Assembly: GCA_021234155.1 (NCBI GenBank)
Contig: JAJEKV010000521.1
Span: 1-64,000, forward strand
Direction of reading: 5' to 3'
DNA length: 64,000 bases
Source of the DNA: Isoetes taiwanensis
Taxonomy: Eukaryota > Streptophyta > Lycopodiopsida > Isoetales > Isoetaceae
How positions within the stretch are numbered: position 1 is the first letter of the stretch; every line of letters starts with the position of its first letter. This document shows positions 22,700-34,739 of this stretch, piece after piece. The position numbers and the translations under genes were made by a program. The notes under the pieces are model-generated. The model saw nothing but the letters and a program-made list of their open reading frames with translations, searched no databases and had not been told where the DNA came from.

Positions 22700-23988
22700 T
22701 GCTCGTATACGATGCCCTGATCGGATAAAAACAGAAGATTTCTTCCTGTCAGTATAGCTCGCCAACATGAGGCCGTCTATCTGACATCAAGCTCTTGATG
22801 GTGACCAAGAGGCTGGCATGGGAAGAATAGACATGTCATTCATCCTGTCTCCCTCGGGATCGTCCTAACTGTGGAAGCGCATAAACATAAGCACATAACA
22901 TCACATACACATAAATAACCACCTCAAAGGGTGGGATCACCATAACAAGATGCATCAAAATGAGTATGCCATACATCAACGTAAAGGAAGTTCTACCCAG
23001 GCTCAGACTCATGAGGATCGACTCACGGCTTCGGCTTCCAGAATTCATGGCAATGGATTTGACAGGCATGGCCGTTGGGTAGTCCACTCCATCAGCCCCT
23101 CATGTGCATACTTTGCAGATAGGCTAATAAGTCTTGGGGCTTGATCGTATCCTGCCGAGTGCATAGTTAGAGGGACTACTCCTGAGTTGTATCTCTCCAG
23201 TCCCAATGAGGCAGGAGGGGATCACTCCCCTCCAGAAGGTCCATGTCGACTATAGGTGAGCTAGAGGGCGTCATGCTCGTACACAACTTGAACCCCACTG
23301 AGGTGACGCATCACCCAGGAGGTGTCGAACCTATACCTTGCCCGCACTCAGTGGCAAGCTGTTAGGCCTAGCTCACAATGTTCTTCGGCAGTCTTTACAC
23401 ACCAGAGGGATCAACTGTAGCCGAAGAAACCTTCCTTGTCAGCTGGTCTAACCCCACCACCCACAGCCAGGCAGGCTTCTATGCACAGGCCACATTAATT
23501 GGGAATTAATGGGCTAATCTAGAATCATCGACTAGAAGTCTTTGGGTCTCTACCCCCCTCCCCAATACAAAAGAGGTGCGCATAGAGATATCATACATCA
23601 TCATAATGAATGAAATAATAGAATGTAGATCTAATCTAACTACTTTAATCAAGAATGAATATGGTTCTTTAGTCACTTTGGATACTAGATGGGGTTCTTG
23701 GGCTCTAGAAGTTGTCTAGGGCCAAGAACAGACACAAATTCGGCCTTTCTACCCATCAGAAAACATGCATTGGAGGTCACAATCAGCATTTACCAGGTCC
23801 TTGGCTGGCTCCAATACTCTGAAAAGCGTCCATGCTATTGTTACGTCTGGATCGAGCTTCAAATGAAGAAGGCACTTCGAGATTTGAGCTTGGCAGCTTC
23901 TCGGATGCTGAAAAGTGTCCGATGATTGTCCAAATGCGTGTTTCAATGCTGGAATTTGAAAAGGAAAACTTTTAGGGTTCCTACCCTT
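22700..23988 (-). repeat. Long direct repeat, right copy (probable LTR)
   Basis: Partner of 20240-21456. It has small insertions relative to the left copy, e.g. the segment around 23195-23245. Divergence between the copies is visible by eye, so the insertion is not recent. Confidence 0.75.
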
Positions 23989-24293
23989 CCTGTACCAGGA
24001 ATGTCCCTCTCATTAGTTACTCCATGTTTAAGCTCCTCCATCACATCAAACCATAGCCAAGTAGATGGCTCAGAACCTGTTCTCTCGAATGCTTCTTTCT
24101 CATCCCTGAATTTTATCTGCAGTTTATCCCATTTATTTCTCCATTGTCTCAATTCTTCTAGACCATGAACCGTGGCTTGCAATTTGATCATAATCTCTCT
24201 CCATTGGCTTGAAAAAAGATTAATACTTCCATTATTATATACCTTATGCTCCTTCATCAGTGCAAGTATGGTAGAAATTGCATTGTTGATCAA
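23989..24293 (-). pseudogene. Myb/SANT-like DNA-binding domain fragment
   Basis: The minus-strand frame contains SSQWREIMIKLQATVHGLEE, then LRQWRNKWDKLQIKFRDEKE and STWLWFDVMEELKHG. The spaced Trp residues, the RNKWDKL block and the charged helix resemble the Myb/SANT-like (trihelix-like) domains common in plant transposon-derived proteins. It is about 100 residues with no visible partner exon. The start is not determined. Confidence 0.45.
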
Positions 24294-24438
24294 TCTATAG
24301 GTGTTTTTCTCTTTTTGGCTCGGTTAAGAGCAATATAACTGCTTTCGTACACAACCATGGCCAAATCATTTGAAAGGGGCTCAGGTTGTACTTCAGGTAA
24401 TTTATCTTTCTGGCTGATCCCTCTTTTCTCCCCTGAGA

Positions 24439-24660
24439 TTGCAATTCGAAACTCTAGAAGGCTCGAAATTTATCTCAATTGCAACAGATTGGGAAATTGA
24501 TCCAGTCATCCTCTTGGTTCTTCTTGGAGCCATTTTCTCGGTCCTTGGGGGAATGAAAGACTTTGCAGCAACTGGCAAAGAGGATCTGGTTGTCTTTGCC
24601 TTGATCTTGAGCCTATTCAGCCTAATTTATGAAGCAATAATGTACTCAACAAGCCGATAA
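24439..24660 (+). other. Short unassigned frame with two hydrophobic segments
   Basis: The 73-codon frame lacks an ATG at its upstream end. It contains PVILLVLLGAIFSVLGG and VVFALILSLFSLIYEAIM, which look like membrane segments. No family is recognised and there is no support for transcription. It could be an exon or chance. Confidence 0.2.
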
Positions 24661-25338
24661 GAGAGTGGCTATTACCAAATAATTCTACAGATTCAAGTGA
24701 AGGAATGCAACAAGTACTTACCGGATTGCCAATTGATGCGATTACAATGCTTGGAGGAAATAATTTGGATCTTCAATTCTTGGAGCCTGCTCACCTTGAA
24801 CAAGGGCCGGAATTAAGGTCGAAATTTCTGGCCTTTGAAACTTGCCTCCAAACATTTTACAGCCCGTTGTCCTTTAACGGCCATTCAAATAATGGAAATG
24901 CCCCTAACAACAGTTAGGGGCGAATTGTCTCCTAATGCGAGAGTCCACTTAGTGGACTCTTGCATCTCTCTCCTGATCTCTCCTTCCATTTCATCCCTCA
25001 CATGATCTCTCGTCAATCATATGGCCAACGCCTCCCTCTCTCTCTCTCCCTCCCTCCCTCCCTCCCTCCCTCCCTCCCTCCCTCTCTCTCTCTCTCTCTC
25101 TCTCAAAATTCTACTATTTTCTCTCTATATCTCTTTGTGGGTTTGGAGTCCATGAAAAAGAAGCAATTTTAGCATGAATCACCTTTTTTGAATGCACAAA
25201 TTTAACTCAGTTTGAATTTAAGACCCATTCCGTTATAAACTACTAGTGTGCTATCACTATATAAATTACTAGTGTGTTATCACTAAACCAAATGCCAAGT
25301 TGCAATCGATTAAAACAGCATACAATGGAAGATATTTA
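24661..25338. other. No gene seen; contains a CTCC/CT microsatellite
   Basis: Nothing recognised apart from low-complexity DNA. A mixed (CTCC)n/(CT)n tract occupies 25031-25104. Confidence 0.6.
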
Positions 25339-25364
25339 GGAAGGAAGGAAGGAAGGAAGGAAGG
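25339..25364 (+). repeat. (GGAA)n tract, probable 3' tail of the adjacent minus-strand LINE
   Basis: About six GGAA units lie at the low-coordinate end of the LINE described next. On the minus strand this is a (CCTT/TTCC)n tail. Simple-repeat tails rather than poly(A) occur in several non-L1 LINE clades. Confidence 0.65.
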
Positions 25365-26289
25365 TATTTTTTATCGATCCCGAGGAGACCAATGGGTCTA
25401 TGGGACCCAATACAAAAATGCGACAAGCGGACGCTTTGGGATTAAAAACCCCCACCCCGAAGGGTTTTCGAGGGAAAAACCGTGGCAGCAATCAGGCTGC
25501 TGACAAACTGTCCTAACATATAAAATGCCAAAAACACCCAAATATATACAGTCATGCACCGCGACCAGTAGTGCCCAATCAGCTGGCAGACGGGCGGGGG
25601 CAAAGGTGACCTCGCAGTCCGGCACCTTTCGAATGTACGACCCCGGGTGGCGTCGATCGACGGTGTGTTCATCGGCAAATGTAAGGGCAAGTCCGTAGGT
25701 ACTAAGGGGCGTATTTGACCCGGATCCGTGAGAACGCTGGCAACTCTGGAAAGTGTGAGATTCATCCTCAATGGCACCCGTTTGACAAAGACCGACGTGA
25801 GCACATCCCGGCGGGGCTCCCAATCCACCGGCCGCCTCGATCACGAAGATGGTGGGCCTTTGTCTGAATGGAGGCAATGAGTCTCCGCGCTTTTTGGGCA
25901 TTTGGGAACGCAGGTAGAGCTGTGGGCCAGGGCTAACACTGGGGTTGATGTGCTCCTTGTAATGGGCCGTTTTTGACGCTTCTAGAGAGTAGGGGTCCCC
26001 AGCTTGCCAAGGAAGCAAGTGTCTAGGGTACTCCTTACGCCGCGATCCGCGATCGTTGTGTCCACCCACCAAGAGCATCGTTCTCGCGACGTTCCATCAC
26101 GGCGAACCATTGATCTCTTTTTAGCCCCTCCAACGGGCCCCGAGCGGCTGGACCCATTGCCGCGGTGTAAGCAGGGTCGCGGGAGCCGAGCATCACCCAT
26201 AGTAGCAGCTTTCGAAAATAGGCGATGTGTGTCTATCAGGGCTGCCAGAAGCGGCAAGAATCCAGTTTCAATAGACCGATAGGGGTGAG

Positions 26290-27600
26290 GGTTTCACCCC
26301 AAGTGCCCGTGCCAAAATGCCATACACTTTTGCTCCAAGTCATTCCAGTGCGCCAAAGAGATGGCCAGGGCCCCAAACCTCGACCCGTCTGAAGGGCGAG
26401 GCTTTCGACCGGTGCAAATGAGATGTGGCCCGATGGCCCCAATCATAGAGCTCTGCACGGTGATTTGTTCCTTGCATGGCATAAAAGCTTTCGACCTGCT
26501 ATCACCCATAGCGGATAGGCGCCGCCAGGCGGGGAGGGAACTCCACCCTAGGTACTTGTAGGTGGGCGTGAAGAGGATATGAGAACCACCACGGTCTTGG
26601 CGATTCAGCGCATGTGCGTAGCATGACAAAATGTGTCTAGGGCATCCGTGAGGCCCCGCACCGTGAGGGGGTGTGGGCGGTGGGGCCAACATCGTCAACA
26701 TAGATGGTGGCGGATGACACAGTGCAAAAGTTGTATGCCATCCCCCCATGCTCGATAAGCCCGGGCTCTAGCTGTTGGTGAGGGGGGGCAACGTGGGACC
26801 CCGATACTTTTTTGGTGAATGCTCGCCCGTCGCATCACATCCCCGCCAAAACAACTCTCATACAACTCGTATATGGCATTACGCTTGCGGCGGAGGAGCC
26901 CTGACGTATGATCCTAGCCCACAACTTTTCAGGGGAGGCAGTATTAAAGCCTTGCGAAGTCCACAAAGCGACAATACAAGTCCGCCATGATTGATACCGT
27001 CTTCAATCGATGCCCGATGTAAAGATATGGTCAATCGCGTTGAGTGGCGGGGTCTAAAAGCCCGCTTTTGTGTGAGGGGGCTCGCACATCTGCCGCCTCT
27101 GCCGGGTCAGGTCAGCTGCCGAGAATGCCACCAACGGTTTGGCAAATCTTGAATGACCATGATCGTCCGTAATTGGCCGGACGTGTGGGTCGCCCCCCTT
27201 GTGAATGGGAACAACCACGCTTATGGTCCATTGTCGGGAAACCTTCCCGCAATGCTCGTTGAACAGGGTAGTGAGGACCAGCACAAGCGGTACGCCCATT
27301 TGAGTAACTCGGCCTGCATACCATCGAGGTCAGCTACCTTCCCATTAGCCACCGTTCGCGGGGCCCCACAACATCCTCCTCCACGAGAACCAATGGGGGC
27401 CATCCGTGGGGGTATGGGCGCCCCCTGGTGGGTCATAGTAGAGTCAGCGCAGTCACATTTCCCCTTGCCGGTCGCGATGTCCCCTCGTTTGGTGGCCTTC
27501 GGCCTTTCTGCGCCAAGGTTCGAGGATAGGTGAGTGTCGGTAGAACATCTCCCCACGATGCACGGCAAAGGTACAGCGCCTTTGTCTCCCTTGGATGGGC
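26290..27600 (-). pseudogene. LINE reverse transcriptase domain, second LINE type
   Basis: Pieces from high to low coordinates: DLDGMQAELLKWAYRL (near 27320), LVLTTLFNEHCGKVSRQWTI then VVPIHKGGDP (27170-27290), CRFVDFA (motif A, near 26960), YNFCTVSSATIYVDDVGPTA with YVDD at 26688-26706 (motif C), and the thumb region HILFTPTYKYLGW near 26560. They fall in at least three frames. The order and spacing identify a non-LTR RT beyond reasonable doubt, but not a working one. Confidence 0.82.
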
Positions 27601-28255
27601 GATGCGTGAGTAACTGCTTGAATTTTGGATCGGAATGTGATGGAGCCGCTTGCGTTCTTTACACTCGCATCAAACCATCGGTTACGGGGAATGTTGCCGA
27701 CCGAGCGGCTGACGGTTCGCCAAAGCACTCGTCATTTGCATCGAAGTAATAGCCGGTGTTGGCCTGTCTGCTTTGCTCTAGTGTGGAGGTCACCGAGTGC
27801 GGGAGGGCGCCCATGAGCATCTCGGCGTAGTCCTCGCACGCCATAATCTAGTCTCCAACCGAGGACGGCCGAGGGGTCAGTAGTGGGGGGTCCCGGCGGC
27901 TTGCCAAAATGAGGCCCAAATAAAGTGGGAGGTGATCGCTTCCGACCTCCTCATCCCGGACTGTCTGTGCCCACCCGGAACGCCCGATGAGATGCATATC
28001 TTGGCGCAACTACTGAGCACATAGTCCACCACACACTGGACCCTCCCCACGATTGTCCTGTCTGCATGTGCATTTTGAGAATCGGAGACCCTTGGATGAG
28101 CCATTGCAAATTATGAAGTCAAAAATACCACATACAGAGCAACAATGCAGGGAAAGCCAGTGACCCGGTGTCATCCCATCCTCGTGGCGGGGTTTTCGGG
28201 CGGGCGTGGCTGTGCAGACATCGTCGTGAGGGGTCAAGTCGCATGGGGCTCTACT

Positions 28256-28747
28256 CTACCATTTAGGTGCATTGAAATCTCCAAGAAGGACTGACCCTAC
28301 CCAACCGGGTCTTTGCTTTATGTCATCATATAGATCGACATAAGGGTCCATCCTATCTCCATCGGGTGGCCGCGATAGAAGGTGCTCTGCTTGAGGGGAA
28401 ATAACAGCGCCGTAAAAAAGAGGGTTGCTCGGTATTAAGCGCACAACGTAACCCACAAGTACCGCCAGGTTCCGGCTCTTCCTCGAGGGTAAACCTAATG
28501 TGCCAAGGTTGTCCCAGAGTAGCAAGCCACTCCACCATGACCCCCGGCCCTGCACGGTGTATTGAAGATCGAGAAATGTTGGTAACCCTGCTGCATCGTA
28601 GCTCCCGTCAAAGATGCTCCCATGTCTCCATGAGAAAGATGAGATCCATATCGGCCGCCACTTTAAGTTCGGGACCGCCTCTTCAAGGGAAGCTCGACAA
28701 TTCCATGAGACCACCAGGAGGCACAATTCTATTTTGTCGTGAGGCAT
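28256..28747 (-). pseudogene. LINE endonuclease domain, second LINE type
   Basis: From ATG 28747 the frame reads MPHDKIELCLLVVSWNCRAS (endonuclease start), then LWDNLGTLGL and ends GSVLLGDFNAPKW (the GDFN block) at the stop at 28256. Both diagnostic ends of the domain are in one open frame, though the central LQE/ETW block is degraded (WRPIWISSFSWRHG where an LQE(T/H)W-type block is expected). The frame also runs upstream to 29041 in Pro/Ser-rich sequence that may be untranslated. Confidence 0.75.
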
Positions 28748-30060
28748 AAAAAGGTATCGAGTCGCTGGGAGGGGGGCGAAGCGAGGCCGAAAGTGAGTAG
28801 TGCAGGATGGAGCGGGAGGCAAAGATGTGGGTGAGGAGGCGTGGGTCGTGAGGGGACAGGGGGCGAGGGCGTGGGAAGCGGGGGAGCCGCGGGTAGGAGA
28901 AGCTGAAGCGAGGGGCCGCGTGCGGCTGGGTTGGAAATTTCCGGGGCGGTCTGCGCTGCGGCATACGGTCGCCGGAAAAATGTGCATCTTGCCTCGAACC
29001 AATCTGCGGCACTCCCACGGTGGCCGGAATGCCTCGACCACGACAAGGCCCGCCGTGCCTCACATTTATGCGGGTGTGAGGTCCCCGCCCACATTACATG
29101 GATGTCCCCCTTGACTGTCCCCGGCCCCTAATAATATGGCATCACGGGACTGTGCATCACTAAACCGCGGAATATGACAATCTGCCACGCGACGAGGGGC
29201 CGAGCCCCATAACGGCCGGGTCGAAATGTGAACTGCCCAGGAATGTCATCCCGGACGAGAATGGCGTTAGGATGTTGTGGACAAGACTCTCCCTCAAGCA
29301 TGCGGCATGCCTCGAACTACGGATTGTGGCCTCTCCTAGCATCCCTCGAGTTCTCATGGCCCCTTGGTCAAAAGGTGCAGGGCGAGGGCCGGGTCTTTGG
29401 GGGGTGGTAGTGGTGGCCGGGATGGCGGGAGTGGTCGGAGTGCGAGGCGGCGGTCGCGGGGCACCGTGGCGGCGTGGAGGCCGGTGGCGGTAGTAGCGGC
29501 CCCAGCCGCCGTTCGACCGGAAGCTCGGGGAGCACACCTCTCTTGGTGTGGTCTACACGCTTGGCCATCTCTGCAGCCTGCACTGCGACTATGAACCTCT
29601 AGGGAGACCCTCGCTCGTTTCATGGATGGTTGCCCGCAACCCCGGACTCCGGTGCTCACGGTAGGCGTGCTCGAGCCAACCCCTGTACGGCGTCGGTAGG
29701 AGCTTCAGCGTTAGATCTTACTCGAGGCCGAGCGTATGCGGCATGCGCAAGAGCGACTTCTTGTTGCCCGTGCCATGGTGGTTGCCTCCACCTCCCCGGT
29801 AGGCCCAGAACGTGACCATCGTCTCACGAATTGCGGCTCCTCTCTGTGTCATGGTGTCTAGAGTGATGAACACGGAGGTCTAGGCGGGCGCATGTCCGGC
29901 GGCCTCTGCACGGCTTTGTTGCTTTCGAAGTGTGCGGGCCAGGCCATCTTCCCGTGCGGCGTCGCGGGTCTCGGACACGTGATGCGGTTCTTCGACCATC
30001 GGTTGCCTTTTTGAGCACATGGGATCGCAGGGACTCCATCTCCCTTGTCATGCGAGCGGT
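28748..30060 (-). other. Upstream part of the second-type LINE (possible ORF1 or 5' UTR)
   Basis: GC-rich minus-strand sequence with overlapping Pro/Arg/Ser-rich frames in several phases. No domain is recognised. The frame 29824-30051 (MTREMESLRSHVLKKATDGR) has a short helical start but no supporting motif. Confidence 0.4.
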
Positions 30061-30337
30061 AGGGCTTTGTTAGCCTTCACGAACCTTTGTTAGCCTCCAC
30101 TCCGGCTTTGGCGTGGCTCCAATCTCTGCTTAGGCGGGAGTTCCCTATGTGTCACGAGCAATCGATCCCTTAGGTAGGGCTGGCCCATTTGAGGGGCCTT
30201 AGCCTTAGCAGAACCTCCTTCTTCATGGAGGATGACTCTCCCCACAATAAAAGTGATGGTGATCGGGGTGGTTTCTTGCTTGGCTGACCCCTAGCCTTGG
30301 GTTTCTGGGGGTGGCCCATCTTCTGTGGCCATGACTT

Positions 30338-30650
30338 CCAAAGTTTGAGGGGTCTCTGGGTCGCGGAAAGGGTGCTTAGAATCAATTTGGGGACTCAAAA
30401 AGCAGTGAGCACCTTTTGGGGGGTTTCGGGGTTTTGGGGGTTCCAAAGTTTGAGGGGTCTCTGGCTGCCTAAAGGGTGCTTAGAATCCAATTTGGGGACT
30501 CAGAAAGGCGGGCAGAGCACCTTTTGGGGGTTTGGGGGTTTTGGGGTGCCAAAGTTTAAGGGGTCTCTTTTGCCTAAAGGGTGCTTAGAATCCAATTTGG
30601 GGACTCAAAAGGCGGGCAGAGCATGGATTTGGGGTTTGGGGGTTTTGGGT
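30338..30650 (+). repeat. Tandem repeat, three units of ~105 bp
   Basis: Units start with CCAAAGTTTRAGGGGTCTCT at 30338, 30443 and 30549 and include AAAGGGTGCTTAGAATC and TTTGGGGACTCA in each. The open frame through them (30297-30674, Gly/Trp/Leu repeats) is explained by the repeat. Confidence 0.9.
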
Positions 30651-30727
30651 CTAGAGAGAGATTGTAAACCCTAGAGAGAGAAAGCCAGAAAGGGGCAAAT
30701 CAAGGGGGTCTATGCAAGGGCAGTGAG

Positions 30728-30800
30728 GGCGCTAGAGAGAGGGAGTAGGGCGCTGGGGAGGGCGCTGGGTAGGGCGCTGGGCGCTGGGGTGGGCGCTAGG
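30728..30800 (+). repeat. GGGCGCT-rich short repeat
   Basis: Seven copies of GGGCGCT within about 75 bp. Confidence 0.8.
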
Positions 30801-33800
30801 GATATAGCATCTTGTTAAAGAAGCTTACTATTGCACAAACGTAATTATTATTTGTAGTTCTTTTCAACATAACAATGATGTCAATTTTGAATCATGACAA
30901 AACTTTATATTAAATATAAATATAATTCATTATCTCTAATATATAATTGTAATATGGAGGATAAGGGGGGAGTTTAAATGTGGCTAATGTTAAAATATTT
31001 CTATGTTTGAGGTTGCTTACGTGTAAGCATATGAAAATTTAGGAAGAACGGGAGGCTTTCTAGAAGGTACTAAGCGATTCGTGAAAGTTTCGAGAGCGCA
31101 GGTCAAGAATGTTCTAAGTGTCTATGTGTTGGTATAAAATGGAGTAGCAAGCGGCAATCGAAGCCGTAACTAAGTTTGAGCTTTGATTGCATTTTGGAAG
31201 TTTAGACCGCATGTTTAAGAGATGTCGTTTGTGCGTAGACTGAAGTTACTGTGAGAGTTAGGTGGGGTTTCAGTCTTAAACTGAAGCTCAGTTTTTAGTT
31301 TCGGCTGGATTCCAGTGCCAAAGAATAGAGTTTGAGCTTGCAAAAACCACAATTAATCTAAAAAAAGTTGGGATTGGGTTTTCAATTTTGGCAAGGTTCC
31401 AGTGCCATGGAGTGGAGTTGAGGCTGCAAAAAGCACGAGAAGACCACGAAGAGCCTTGAGGCTCCTTAACAAGCAAGAGGCAATCGATTCTTTTTTATAA
31501 ATAGAGCGAAATCGAAATCTGATTCTTGTGTTCTGCGGATGCTTTGGTGGTTGCCGATTTTTTTTTGCCAAGCAATTATTGGTAACAATTCGTCAAATGA
31601 CGTTTGTTTATATTGGATCTATTTCATACCAGAAAAGGTGTTGCAAAATTTTTTCCTAACAATAGTGCTACAGTAACTGAACAGCACGCATTGATTGAAT
31701 GAAATTTGTGATTACTAGCTTGAGGCAAATTCCTTTCCGGATGAATGGAACAGAAGATTATGGCAGGTTGTGACTGGTGACAATCCCCTGCATCTTTAAG
31801 GCATTTGCTGCTATATTGTGTCCTTGGATACAAAAACAAGTGGATTGACAAGTCCCCCAAATTCCTATTGTATACTGAATTATACAGAGGGGGTTGGGAA
31901 AGGCTGTGATGCTGAATTGAGCATTCCGTCCATTTCTTCAGGTGATGTAAAACTAGGGCGTATATTTTTCTGTAGAACTGAAGAATTCTGTGGCAATGCT
32001 CGATGTTGATGATCCGTAGGGACAATCATATTCAAAATGCGAACTGCAAAAACATGTGGGTTAGGTTCTTACAGGTATGGTAGGACGGAAGCCCTGCCGG
32101 ATTCGAAAATGAAATGAATGCGCACTCTGTGTCCGGACTACTCTGCCAAATTTTGAATGAAGGCAATACAACAGGAAAAATCGCTTCAAGGAAATCAAGG
32201 ATCGCAAGGTAAGGGATTTAAAACCCCACCCAAGAATTGACAAGTAGCACTCGAAAGCAGTAAATATCCATGACTAGGTAGCCGAGCTTTCAGGAAGCCA
32301 TACCACTTTGCTTTGCTTACCTTTAATCTCGAAAACATGGCATGACATACTTGGAATGCCGCGTTAATCAGGAATTCCCAAACCAAGTTTGCGTGTCATC
32401 ACTTTAACCCTACAGAAAGACACTAACATTTAAGCCTACAAGAACTTTCAAATACTAACATCATTTCAGACACTAACATCATTGCAGCCTTTCAATTTTC
32501 CTCCTAATCACGTTTTACATTTTACAGGAGGAGTTTATGCGGTAGTGGCGTGCATTATTAGTTCGAATCTTTCAAACGACGAAGTGTTTCTTTTTTTCAG
32601 AGGTTTGGAACCTCTGCTAAGCTGGGTCGCTAAGGTAGCAGAAGCTCTAAGCTCTGCTATGTTGTCGTAAAGTTCTTAAGTTCTGCAAAAGCTTTAAGCC
32701 CTGCTACGTTTGGCCGGAGTAGAAATAGTCTGAGTTGAGTGATTGAAAAACGAAGTTGCTCTATTTTGAATTAGATAGTTGAAAAGGAAGTTGTTTTGAG
32801 GTAGAATAGAGAAAAAAAAATGGCTCTAAGCTCTGCAGAACCCCTAGGCTCTGCTATGTTGGACTGTGAGTAGAAATATTATGATTTGGATGATGAAAAA
32901 TAAGGCTATTCTATTTGAATTAAATGAACTCAGATTGAAAAGAAAGTTGTTGTATTTGATTTAGATGAACTTAGATTGCAAATAAAGCTGTTCTATTCTG
33001 GAAATTAGAGCAGTGATAATATCTATTGCCAAATGTATCCTGACTTAATCAAGAGCATTTGAATATTGTTTTCCATGTGCAAGCAATTTTGATGGGGAGG
33101 ATTCGGGCTATGAGATCGGAAACAAATCTAAGGACTTTAGAGTAGAGAACAAACATTAAATCACTTAAAACAGCAGAACCAACCAAACCAAAAGACTTCA
33201 TTTCTATTAGAGAAAAATATTAAAACACTGGAAGCAGCAAAACCAACCAAACCAAAAGACTTTTGAAGCAGCAGAACCAACCAAACCAAAAGACCTTGTT
33301 CAAGCTTTCAAGAATTTGTAAGTGAGATAAAAAGTAGATTACTGTCCTTCTTAATGATTTTTGAGCTTTAGTAGAGGGTTTAGGGATAAATTGGCTTGCT
33401 CATCTTTAAATGATAAGTCTGCCTTCCAAGATATCTGGATAGCTTTCTAACGACTTGATTTTCCTTCATTATGCAGCATACGCAGGAGATTCTTGGATTT
33501 TAGTGATACTTTTCGTTATCAGATGAAAGCTTTTAGAGAATTACCCCATCAATTTTGTTAAATTATTGGCAGCCTCTACCGGCCTCACTTCTTTTGTCTC
33601 TATAATAAATCTGGGATGCTAGCAATCGCCAATATGGCCAGTAGTTTCTTGATCCAATTAGACCTGTAGACAGCAAATTCGGCAGCTTACGGTGCTTTTG
33701 GTTCGTCATGATGATGGCTGCCCCCTATATAACTTAGCTTTATACCAACCATTGATGCCCCAACAATATCAGTATGTTAAACTTGCCTTATTTGACATTC

Positions 33801-34640
33801 GCAACCATGGCTTGGACACTTTATGTTGATTGTTATTGTTTTCGAAAAATTAAAGAGTAGCTTTTGTTTAGATCAGTGTTATGGAAGAGTTAAATTAAGG
33901 CTTCATGATATTTTTCAGATGCAATGTTGCGGTGGCGATCGCCGCCGCGATAAAATGCTTGTAATTTATAAAGCAGACATTGAACGTGTAGAAATAACAC
34001 CAATGAACATTCAACGTGTAGATGTAACACAAACTTGACATCAGGTACATTTGTTTGACCATTCAAAAGCATTGAGATGCTATATTTAAAGTGGAACTTA
34101 TGAGTGTAAGAAAGAAAGGTCTTGTCAAAAGTATAGACATTGGCACTTTGTCCATAATGCTCACCGTTTTGACCACTTAGAATGTGGACTCAATCTCATT
34201 GTATAGAAGGTAGTAGAAGCACCACTTATAAGTAGACATTAGTTGCACAGTGGTTAAATAAAAGAATACACTAGGTACAAATTTTCACCTCAGGACAGGG
34301 TAGATATGTCTAATAACAGACATTACTTGCACAATGGTTAAAGGACTGCAACGGCTATAGTGGGTACAACTTTTCATCTCAATGTGTCTATAATGTGAGT
34401 CCAACATGAGGAGAGAAGAATATGGCAGGTGAAGAGTTTGTCTAAGATTCAATGAAGGTCAGGATCAGAGGGTGTGGACATTAACAGGGAAGCAAAACTT
34501 TCAAGCATGGGACCAGGGGAGGCACAAGTCAACAAGAAGGGAATAGACAGAAGGTCGAATATGAATGGTCAAGAACTAGAACTTCAGCCAAAAGAGGGCC
34601 CTGGATGAAATAGGGGAACAGGTCACGACGCGGGGAGAGT
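30801..34640. other. Non-coding, AT-rich region with small local duplications
   Basis: No gene is supported over about 3.8 kb. Small duplications are visible: a ~85 bp pair at 31290-31460 (both with GGNTTCCAGTGCCA), CTCTAAGCTCTGCTATGTT copies at 32644-32865, three copies of a unit with AACCAACCAAACCAAAAGAC at 33178-33297, and a ~85 bp pair at 34233-34400 (GACATTASTTGCACARTGGTTAAA). Frames at 31818-32009 and 32482-32670 are short and unsupported. Confidence 0.6.
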
Positions 34641-34654
34641 TTGGAACGGGGACA

Positions 34655-34692
34655 CGCACACACGCACGCACATACACACACGAGCGTACACG
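34655..34692 (+). repeat. (CA)n-like tract
   Basis: Interrupted ACAC/GCAC dinucleotide tract. Confidence 0.8.
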
Positions 34693-34739
34693 AAGGTTTT
34701 ATTATACTTCTATTTCTTTTAACAAATAGTATACCAAAG

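Larger units (their letters stand above)
25365..30060 (-). mobile_element. LINE of a second type (not the DUF4283/L1 type), decayed
   Basis: The minus strand carries an endonuclease (WNCR and GDFNA blocks), then an RT with VVPIHKGGDP, a FVDFA motif-A block and a YVDD box, in that order. The GC-rich composition differs sharply from the AT-rich DNA on either side. The HKGGDP block and the simple-repeat tail are unlike the L1 elements elsewhere in the window. The 5' limit near 30060 is approximate. Confidence 0.78.

Noticed and set aside
28498-29594. Several GC-rich plus-strand frames over the second LINE
   Set aside because: They are antisense to recognised endonuclease motifs on the minus strand.
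30297-30674. A 125-residue Gly/Trp/Leu-rich protein
   Set aside because: It is the translation of the 105 bp tandem repeat and has no other support.
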